From positions 1,208-9,059 of the forward strand of contig PMCR01000553.1 in assembly GCA_003155465.1 (NCBI GenBank): a stretch of DNA of 7,852 nt. Reading direction: 5' to 3'. This stretch comes from Myxococcales bacterium. Lineage in GTDB: Bacteria; Myxococcota; Polyangia; Fen-1088. Positions 1 through 5,620 of the stretch are shown here, piece after piece; position 1 is the first letter of the stretch; each line of letters begins with the position of its first letter. Made by a program: the position numbers and the translations under genes. Below the pieces are notes generated by a model that was given only the letters and a program-made list of their open reading frames with translations, was not told the origin of the DNA and did not search any database.

Positions 1-801
1 GTGTACGCCACGGTGTTCTCCGGTTTCTACCTGGCCATCATGCTGGTGCTGTTGGGACTCATCGTGCGCGCGGTTTCCATCGAGGCGCGCAACCGAGGGA
101 CATCGCCAGCCTGGCGCCGCTTCTTCGACCGCAGCTTCGCAGTGGGCAGCACCCTGGTTGCGCTGGTGCTGGGCGCGGCCGTGGGCAACCTGATGCGTGG
201 GCTGCCTCTCGATGAACACGGGGAGTACGCGGGAACCTTCGCTACGCTGCTCAACCCCTTTTCGCTCTTCATCGGGGCGACCACGTTGGCCATGTTCGCC
301 ATGCAGGGCGCTTGCTGGCTGGCGATGAAAACCGAGGGCGAGCTGGGCAAGCGCGCGGTCGCCGCAGCCCTGTTCGCCTGGGCCACCTTCGTGGCCTTGT
401 TCCTGGATGCCACGCTGTGGGCGCCTTCAGAGGCGGCCTGGCTCTTTCTGCGCGCGCGCCAGTCGTTTGCACCTTGGATTCCGGTGACTCTCATGTTCCT
501 GTGCGTGGTCGGTCTGCCGATTCTGTTGCGCCGCGAACGACTGCGCCTCGCTTTCTTCTGTTCATCGCTCATCATCGCCTGCGTGGTCGCCATCCTGGCC
601 ATAGCGGCCTGTCCGATCTTCGTTCTCTGTACCAACGACGTGAGGCGCAGCCTGACCGCCTTCAACGCCGCCTCGTCGCCGCGCACCCAACTGACCATGC
701 TGATCATCGTTCTCTGCGCACTGCCTTTCGTGCTGGGCTACACGGTGTTCATCTACCGGGTTTGGCGGGGGAAGGTCAGGCCCGAGGCAGAAGAGTACTA
801 G
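1..801 (+). CDS. cydB: Cytochrome bd ubiquinol oxidase subunit II (CydB), 5'-truncated by window edge
   Basis: CydB pairs with CydA in the inner-membrane cytochrome bd oxidase, which oxidises quinol and reduces O2 to water with high oxygen affinity. The visible 266 residues begin at a point matching about residue 70 of typical CydB (VYATVFSGFYLA), so the GTG at base 1 is an internal Val codon and not the start. Family signs are FAVGS followed by a GN helix end (about residues 47-64), LLNPF (83-87), the KTEGEL loop (110-115), and a C-terminal segment with NAASSP, a GYTVFIYRVWRGKV motif (about 244-257) and a short acidic tail. I count about seven hydrophobic helices; the missing N-terminus would add the remaining ones. 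The gene ends in TAG at 799-801. cydA would be expected upstream, outside the window. No CydX-like small ORF is recognisable immediately downstream. The family call is firm; no heme ligand can be judged here because these lie mainly in CydA. Confidence 0.95.
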   Translation: MYATVFSGFYLAIMLVLLGLIVRAVSIEARNRGTSPAWRRFFDRSFAVGSTLVALVLGAAVGNLMRGLPLDEHGEYAGTFATLLNPFSLFIGATTLAMFAMQGACWLAMKTEGELGKRAVAAALFAWATFVALFLDATLWAPSEAAWLFLRARQSFAPWIPVTLMFLCVVGLPILLRRERLRLAFFCSSLIIACVVAILAIAACPIFVLCTNDVRRSLTAFNAASSPRTQLTMLIIVLCALPFVLGYTVFIYRVWRGKVRPEAEEY

Positions 802-808
802 CAGGCTC

Positions 809-824
809 CGGCCCACGCGGGCCG
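809..824 (+). terminator. Possible stem-loop after cydB
   Basis: A perfect 6-bp inverted repeat CGGCCC / GGGCCG with an ACGC loop starts 8 bases after the cydB stop. There is no T-run after it, so it is not a canonical intrinsic terminator. It could stabilise the 3' end of the mRNA or act as a weak terminator. In GC-rich DNA a stem of this size can also occur by chance. Confidence 0.25.
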
Positions 825-910
825 CGATCATGCGCTGAATTGCGTTTTCCTCGGCCTCGGTCTTGCTGTAGGCTTCGCAGGAGATCAGCGTGTTGTTCCG
901 GTTTGTCCAC

Positions 911-917
911 GAGGAGG
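911..917 (+). promoter_or_regulatory. Ribosome binding site deciding the VWA lipoprotein start
   Basis: GAGGAGG lies 6 bases before ATG 924. It fixes the start there, although the same frame stays open as far back as 312. The start also places a signal peptide and lipobox directly at the N-terminus. Confidence 0.8.
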
Positions 918-923
918 TTTCGC

Positions 924-2819
924 ATGACCAATCATCCTTCACGGTTGTTGCCCCTCGGACATTGGCAGTGCGTGCGCTGGGGGTTGGTCGTTGCTCCTTT
1001 CTTGGCCCTGGGAGCCTGCACGTCCAATAGCCGAAAGTCGCCCTACCCCCTCCAGCCGCCAGGTGCCCAACCAGCGCAACAAACCGCCGTCTCCGTCCTG
1101 GTCAGCCCAGAGCGCGAAGTCGACATTCTTTTCCTGGTCGACAACTCCCCCTCGATGGACCCCAAGCAGAAAGCGCTGGCTGATAGCTTCCCAGGGATGG
1201 TCCAGATGTTGAGTACGCTTCCTGGCGGTTTGCCTGACGTCCACATCGGCGTAGTCAGCAGCGACATGGGAGCCGGTCAGGAGGGCATCGGCGGCAACTG
1301 CAACGTCCCGCTCGGCGACAGAGGCCTCCTGTGGGGAAACGATAAGACCCCCGGGGCGAGGGCGACGGTCGCGCCTGGTAGTCAATGGGCAGCAGCCGCG
1401 AACCCCCCGATAACCGATGGCTGCGGCCTCGCGGATGGCGCCCGTTGGATCTCAGATGTCCAGAAACCCAACGGGCAAGTCGGGCGGGACACGAACTACT
1501 CCGGCCGTCCCATTTCTGACGTCTTCGCTTGCCTTGCCAAGGCCGTGGGTGTCATGGGCTGCGGCTATGAACACCAACTGCAAGCGCTTCGCTTGGCGCT
1601 CAACCCCCAGGAGGTTGCCTGCGACTACAACGGCAACAACTGTATCGACGTAAACATGGGAAACGTTGGCTTTCTGCGGCCGAAAGCCTATCTGGCCATC
1701 ATTCTGATTACCGATGAAGACGACTGCTCCGCTGACCCGGACGATAGCAAGAACAATGGCATGTTTTTGCAGAGGCCCATGTCTATGGGCGGGGTTGCCA
1801 CCGAAACCGCCAGCATGAGATGTGCGGCGCGCGGTCATGTCTGCAACTACCAGCCAATTCCTGACTACATCGACCCGGCGGTGGGCTACACGGGATCAGG
1901 CTTCACGACCAATCTTTCCAACTGCGCGGCCAAGGACCAGGTTTCCCCCACCTCCCCGGACCCCGCCTGGCTTCCGCTCATCAGGGTCGAGGACATGATC
2001 AATAGCGTCACCGGGGTCACCGTCACTGTCAAAGACAAGAACGGCTACGATGTCCCGGTCACCAAGAGACCCGAACAGATCCTCGTGTCAGGCATCTTCG
2101 GTTGGCCGCCAGACCCGAGCGATGTCTTGCCGGCCACGGTTCAAACCAGTGATCAGTACCAGATTGGCAAGGATGCCACCTCGATCATGGGGCAGGAAAA
2201 TCTGTGGGACTACATGCCGATCTGCAAGATTCCCTCGACCACGGCCGCTGATGGGAACATCTACAAGGCCTATGCCGGTTTTCGCCTGAAGCAGTTCGTA
2301 GATGCCTTCAGGAAAGGTTCGGATCGCAACACCTTCAGCATCTGCAACTCAAACTTTACGGATGCCATGACGCAAATTGGCCAGTCTATTGCGTCGGTAG
2401 TACAGAAGTTACTGCGACCAGCCTGCTTCCAAAACCCGTTGGTCGACGGGGATGCGAGTACCCCCGGCACCCAGCCCGACTGCCAGGTTCTCGACCGCAT
2501 TCTGTGCGATGCCCCTGGCACGGGCACGTGCCTTCCGACCGGCTATAGGGATACCCCCATTCCCGAGTGCAAGGATCCTTCATCCGGGCTGCCGCTTGAC
2601 CCCGCAAATCCCCAGATCAACTCCGTACCAGACGACAATCGGCCCTGCTGGTACCTCTGGTACGATATGGATCCGGTCAGCGGCTGCGCGGAGGCATACC
2701 GTGGCCAGAGGATCTCTGCCTTGCGCAAGACAGGAACCGTGGCGCCGCCCGGCACGATGCTGGCGATGAGTTGCCTGACCTGCGCAACGCAGGAACAGTG
2801 TGCCCCCTTGGGTCAGTAG
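924..2819 (+). CDS. VWA-domain, cysteine-rich predicted outer-membrane lipoprotein
   Basis: A 631-residue protein of unknown specific function. Residues 1-31 form a lipoprotein signal peptide with a clear lipobox, LGAC, so Cys32 should be lipidated; the following residue is Thr, not Asp, which favours outer-membrane sorting. Residues about 66-495 look like an enlarged von Willebrand A fold. Strand VDILFLV leads into D73-N-S75-P-S77, the MIDAS metal-binding DxSxS motif, and a later strand ends in LITDEDDCS (D264), the usual acidic MIDAS position. A further strand, VSGIFG, lies at 388-393. A normal VWA domain is about 180-200 residues, so large loops are inserted. The mature part has 22 cysteines besides Cys32, an even number consistent with disulfides. 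Residues 501-626 are especially Cys-rich and may be a separate module. From memory, lipoproteins with the ITDEDDCS signature are common in myxobacteria. VWA domains usually mediate metal-dependent adhesion or protein binding; an adhesin or surface-assembly role is inference. It lies 122 bases after cydB and is convergent with vgrG. Confidence 0.88.
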   Translation: MTNHPSRLLPLGHWQCVRWGLVVAPFLALGACTSNSRKSPYPLQPPGAQPAQQTAVSVLVSPEREVDILFLVDNSPSMDPKQKALADSFPGMVQMLSTLPGGLPDVHIGVVSSDMGAGQEGIGGNCNVPLGDRGLLWGNDKTPGARATVAPGSQWAAAANPPITDGCGLADGARWISDVQKPNGQVGRDTNYSGRPISDVFACLAKAVGVMGCGYEHQLQALRLALNPQEVACDYNGNNCIDVNMGNVGFLRPKAYLAIILITDEDDCSADPDDSKNNGMFLQRPMSMGGVATETASMRCAARGHVCNYQPIPDYIDPAVGYTGSGFTTNLSNCAAKDQVSPTSPDPAWLPLIRVEDMINSVTGVTVTVKDKNGYDVPVTKRPEQILVSGIFGWPPDPSDVLPATVQTSDQYQIGKDATSIMGQENLWDYMPICKIPSTTAADGNIYKAYAGFRLKQFVDAFRKGSDRNTFSICNSNFTDAMTQIGQSIASVVQKLLRPACFQNPLVDGDASTPGTQPDCQVLDRILCDAPGTGTCLPTGYRDTPIPECKDPSSGLPLDPANPQINSVPDDNRPCWYLWYDMDPVSGCAEAYRGQRISALRKTGTVAPPGTMLAMSCLTCATQEQCAPLGQ

Positions 2820-2869
2820 TAGCGTGATACCGGCGCCGCGGTCTATGCGCAGGCCCCGGGTTGCGGTCA

Positions 2870-5032
2870 TCAGTTGATCTGGACCATGTCTCCGCTGATC
2901 TCCGTCATGGTCTTGCCGGCCACGGTCGCCTTTTGACCCGATAGCGTCGCCCCAGCGGAGTCCAGCTCAAGTTTGGCCTCGGCGCCGGACGCGCTCAACG
3001 ACTTCTTGCCTTGGATCACCACTGTCCCGTCCTTCTTGAGACTGAGGCTCGCGTCGCCGCATACGAGCTTGATTTCGTTTGCCGCCGTGATCGTGGCCAC
3101 ACCATCCTTGAGATCCACATGGCTGGTGTCGTTCTTGCCCGACAATACGCGGTAGTGCTCGTTTGCAGTGATGTTGTATTCGCCGTCGACCGAAGTCGTC
3201 TTGTGGGACCCGACCACGACAAGGGTGTCGCCGTTCTCGACGACTTCGGTCCTGCCCCCGTAGTACGTCCCCTCGTGCGCGCCGAAGATCGCATCGGTAT
3301 TGGCACCCTCGACCGCCGTGTTGCGATCACCCTTGAAAACCTGCGTCTCGTTTCCGTTCACAGTCACGCTGCGATCCCCGTGCACGGCAAGGGTCTGGTC
3401 GTGCTTGACCAGGGTGGACATGTTCCTTTCCGCCTGGATGTGCAGCTCCTCGTGGCCCTGCTTGTCTTCGAAGCGGATCTCGTTGAAGTTCGTTTCGTTG
3501 CCGCCCTTGCTGCTGCGGGTCTTGATCCCGCTTTGGGTCTTGTGTTCCGGCAACGCGTACGGCGGCATGTTGTCGGCGTTGTGGACACTGCCCGTGACCA
3601 GGGGTCGATCCGGATCGCCCTCTAAGAACTCCACCACCACCTCGTTGCCCACCCGCGGGATGTGAATCGCGCCCCAGCGGTTTCCCGCCCAGGTCTGCGC
3701 CACCCGCACCCAGCACGAGCTGTCGTCGTCGAAAACCCCTTCGCGATCCCAGTGGAACTGCACCTTGATTCGCCCGTACTTGTCGGTCCAGATCTCTTCG
3801 TCGGGTGGCCCCACCACGCGCGCGGTCTGCGGACCCCGCACCACCGGCTTCTCCCGCCGCGGCGACCGGAATTGGGTCTGGCTGTCAATCGCGCTCACCG
3901 CGATCTCACAGGACTCCTTGATCGCGTCGTCTCCCGAGGTGAACCCTGCATTCTGCACCGTGATCGTGGTGCCCGTCACCAGGAACTGCCGTTGCGCATA
4001 GGCCGGGGCGTTGGCAATCGAGAAGAGGCACCCGTTTGTCAGCCAGCGCGCGGTCCCCTGGCCCCGGTAGCGCTCGACCTCGCAGCGCCTTTCCTCCAGC
4101 CAGGTCTGGGCCAGCCGTTCGCGTTCTTCCCGGCTGCCTTCCGGGTCGGCATCGTCTGTCGGGTCTTCCCGATTCTCGGCCAGCACGAGCTTGCCGGGAT
4201 AGTCGTAGATCGCCAGCCCTGCGCACTTCGGCTCCACTTCGACGTGGCGGCGCACGCCAAGCCGTGCGCTCGGGTGGCGTAGCCGGAAGTCGAAATCCGC
4301 GAGAGTGACACTGGTGCTTTGGATTGCGTAGCTGTCTTGGAAGGTTTCCAAGTAGTCGGGAGACATGGAATGACTCGACGGTCGCCCCATCCACACGGTT
4401 GCGAAGTCCCCGTGTGCCTCGTGCGAGCTGACAGAGTCCGCCAGCACCAGCGTGTGTCCCTTTTCGTTGTGCGTGAAGTAGTAGTAGATGCCTTCGTGGG
4501 CCAGGATGCGGCTCATGAACTCGAAGTCCGACTCCCGGTACTGGGTCACGCAGTCCCACTTCCGGTAGTTGCTGAACAGGGACTCCCGAAATGAGCTGAT
4601 CTTGTGCTGGCTCAGGATCTCCCTGACCACCTCGGGCACGGTCATGTTCTGGAAGATCCGGCACTCCTGGTTCAGGGTCAACAGCCACAGCTCGGGGCTG
4701 ATGGTCACCCCGTAGTGCGGGTACTCGTCCGGGGATTGCAGCCGACAGGCCCTGGTGACAATCCCGCTGAAGTAACGGATCTTCTCACTTGCCAGGGGCA
4801 AGCTGACAGTCAAAGCCTGCCCCAGCAGGGTCTCTGGTCTGAGGATTCCTTCTGGGTCGAGGACCTGCCGCACGACCTGGGGTTCACTCAGGTTCACCAA
4901 CTCGATCTGATACTCGTACAGGCGTCCCAGGGTTTCAGTGCCCTGCATCCTGCGCACGCCCAGCATGTTGTCCCGCAGACCTGGGACTGTCACCGTCATT
5001 GCCGCTGGTGAGATGTCGAAAGGGATGTCCAT
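2870..5032 (-). CDS. vgrG: Type VI secretion system spike protein VgrG (TssI)
   Basis: VgrG trimers form the puncturing tip on the Hcp tube of the type VI secretion system and carry effectors into target cells. The 720-residue product has the full family architecture. A gp27-like base covers about residues 10-385 and includes CVTQYRESDFEFMSRILAHE at 161-180 followed by GIYYYF. A gp5-like OB-fold covers about 400-495, with the hallmark WTDKYGRIKVQFHWDREG (415-432), CWVRVAQTWAG (440-450) and a GNEVVVEFLEGDPDRP stretch. From about 510 to the end is a beta-helix needle with VxVxG-type repeats and a DUF2345-like tail. No toxin domain follows, so it looks structural rather than an 'evolved' VgrG. 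The start at 5032 is preferred because AGAGGA (5041-5046) lies 8 bases upstream; an in-frame GTG at 5128 lacks such a site. No Hcp, PAAR, adaptor, effector or other tss gene is visible, so it is an orphan vgrG within this window. A 62-residue ORF precedes it on the same strand. Confidence 0.97.
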   Translation of the reverse strand: MDIPFDISPAAMTVTVPGLRDNMLGVRRMQGTETLGRLYEYQIELVNLSEPQVVRQVLDPEGILRPETLLGQALTVSLPLASEKIRYFSGIVTRACRLQSPDEYPHYGVTISPELWLLTLNQECRIFQNMTVPEVVREILSQHKISSFRESLFSNYRKWDCVTQYRESDFEFMSRILAHEGIYYYFTHNEKGHTLVLADSVSSHEAHGDFATVWMGRPSSHSMSPDYLETFQDSYAIQSTSVTLADFDFRLRHPSARLGVRRHVEVEPKCAGLAIYDYPGKLVLAENREDPTDDADPEGSREERERLAQTWLEERRCEVERYRGQGTARWLTNGCLFSIANAPAYAQRQFLVTGTTITVQNAGFTSGDDAIKESCEIAVSAIDSQTQFRSPRREKPVVRGPQTARVVGPPDEEIWTDKYGRIKVQFHWDREGVFDDDSSCWVRVAQTWAGNRWGAIHIPRVGNEVVVEFLEGDPDRPLVTGSVHNADNMPPYALPEHKTQSGIKTRSSKGGNETNFNEIRFEDKQGHEELHIQAERNMSTLVKHDQTLAVHGDRSVTVNGNETQVFKGDRNTAVEGANTDAIFGAHEGTYYGGRTEVVENGDTLVVVGSHKTTSVDGEYNITANEHYRVLSGKNDTSHVDLKDGVATITAANEIKLVCGDASLSLKKDGTVVIQGKKSLSASGAEAKLELDSAGATLSGQKATVAGKTMTEISGDMVQIN

Positions 5033-5040
5033 GATTGTCG

Positions 5041-5046
5041 TCCTCT
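5041..5046 (-). promoter_or_regulatory. Ribosome binding site deciding the vgrG start
   Basis: On the minus strand AGAGGA lies 8 bases before ATG 5032. The resulting protein begins MDIPFDISPA, directly ahead of the gp27-like fold. The alternative GTG at 5128 would add 32 residues and has no purine-rich site at the right spacing. Confidence 0.7.
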
Positions 5047-5141
5047 GTGGGAAGTGGGCCTGAGAGAACAACTGCAAGACATCGGCCAACGCGAGGGCGC
5101 AGGCGGCCGCCTCGAACCTCCCGGACACGGCTAGGTAAAGG

Positions 5142-5330
5142 TCAGGGCCCCTGGGATATCAGCGCGTTGATGTCCAGCGCCAGGACGGGCGTCCGCAAAC
5201 CGGACGCCCTGGCGTCGATCTCGTCCGCCGATGGGCCCCCAGGCACCGTGAGGCTTGCCAGCACCGCAACGACCGCGTGCGGGATCAACTCGGGCATCGC
5301 ATCTGTGGCGAATGTCACGTTGCGCGCCAT
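5142..5330 (-). CDS. Small hypothetical protein (62 aa) upstream of vgrG
   Basis: I do not recognise this protein. It starts MARNVTFATD and ends NALISQGP. It has no signal peptide, no cysteines and no clear transmembrane helix, although HAVVAVLASLTV is moderately hydrophobic. Support for a real gene: AGGAG at 5340-5344 lies 9 bases before ATG 5330, the codons are strongly biased to G or C at the third position, and the composition is balanced. The overlapping frame starting at ATG 5334 gives an Arg/Gly/His-rich product typical of a shadow frame. The stop is 109 bases upstream of the vgrG start on the same strand, so co-transcription is plausible. It may be a small accessory of the spike, but that rests only on position. 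It could also be an unrelated small gene or a chance ORF. Confidence 0.5.
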   Translation of the reverse strand: MARNVTFATDAMPELIPHAVVAVLASLTVPGGPSADEIDARASGLRTPVLALDINALISQGP

Positions 5331-5334
5331 CCAT

Positions 5335-5620
5335 TTCGGCTCCTAGGAGTCGGTCATTCCCAAGAATGCCCGTTGGGCTCTCTCCGCCGGAGTTGGCCTA
5401 CGCCTTCATCAACAGCCTGCTGCGAATGGCAGCGTGATTCAGGCACGCTGGATCGGTCTTTGGAGTCGGGAGAGACTGCTGTATTGTGGACGATCAAAGC
5501 GATGGACGGGGATCTGAATCGTGGTCCATGCCAGAATGGAAGAAATCAACGCGCCGGCACAACAGCTCGGCAAGTCCTCACCCCGAACGCCTTGGAAGCT
5601 ACTTGAAGGAGATGTTTGCC
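5335..5620. promoter_or_regulatory. Divergent intergenic region between small ORF/vgrG and the esterase
   Basis: These 286 bases separate genes transcribed away from each other, so they should hold promoters for both directions. No convincing sigma-70 or sigma-54 promoter stands out. Two small palindromes lie near the small ORF start: CTCCTAGGAG (5340-5349), which contains its ribosome binding site, and CATTC-CCAA-GAATG (5355-5368). The open frames crossing the region have poor composition and no supporting start signal. Confidence 0.45.
5606..5611 (+). promoter_or_regulatory. Ribosome binding site deciding the esterase start
   Basis: AAGGAG lies 9 bases before ATG 5621. An in-frame ATG at 5612 abuts the site with no spacing, and an earlier in-frame ATG at 5486 would place about 45 polar residues before the signal peptide. 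Confidence 0.75.

Noticed and set aside
1..3. GTG at base 1 as the cydB start
   Set aside because: It corresponds to an internal Val in the VYATVFSGFY segment of CydB; about 70 N-terminal residues are missing, so the gene begins before the window.
312..923. In-frame 5' extension of the VWA lipoprotein gene back to 312
   Set aside because: The extension is Arg/Ser/Gly-rich shadow sequence overlapping cydB, and the ATG at 924 has a strong GAGGAGG site and begins a clean lipoprotein signal peptide.
3011..4688. Several long open frames within vgrG, on the opposite strand and in other frames (for example 3011-3625 +, 3662-4282 +, 3906-4688 -)
   Set aside because: They are Arg/Pro/Gly-rich by-products of high GC3 in vgrG, and the vgrG frame is intact with full family motifs across the same bases.
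5033..5128. GTG 5128 as the vgrG start, giving 32 extra residues
   Set aside because: No ribosome binding site at proper spacing, the extra residues match nothing in VgrG, and ATG 5032 has AGAGGA 8 bases upstream.
5131..5334. Alternative minus-strand ORF starting at ATG 5334
   Set aside because: It overlaps the 62-residue frame but has an Arg/Gly/His-rich shadow composition and poorer spacing (5 bases) to the same AGGAG.
5373..5377. CCCAA...TTGGG inverted repeat (5359-5377)
   Set aside because: Only a 5-bp stem with a 9-base loop and overlapping a better dyad; expected by chance.
5426..5440. TGGCAG-N5-TTCA as a sigma-54 type promoter
   Set aside because: The essential GC of the -12 element is missing.
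5460..5487. Possible sigma-70 promoter TTGGAG-16-TATTGT for the esterase
   Set aside because: Only 3/6 and 4/6 matches to consensus in a GC-rich genome; too weak to annotate.
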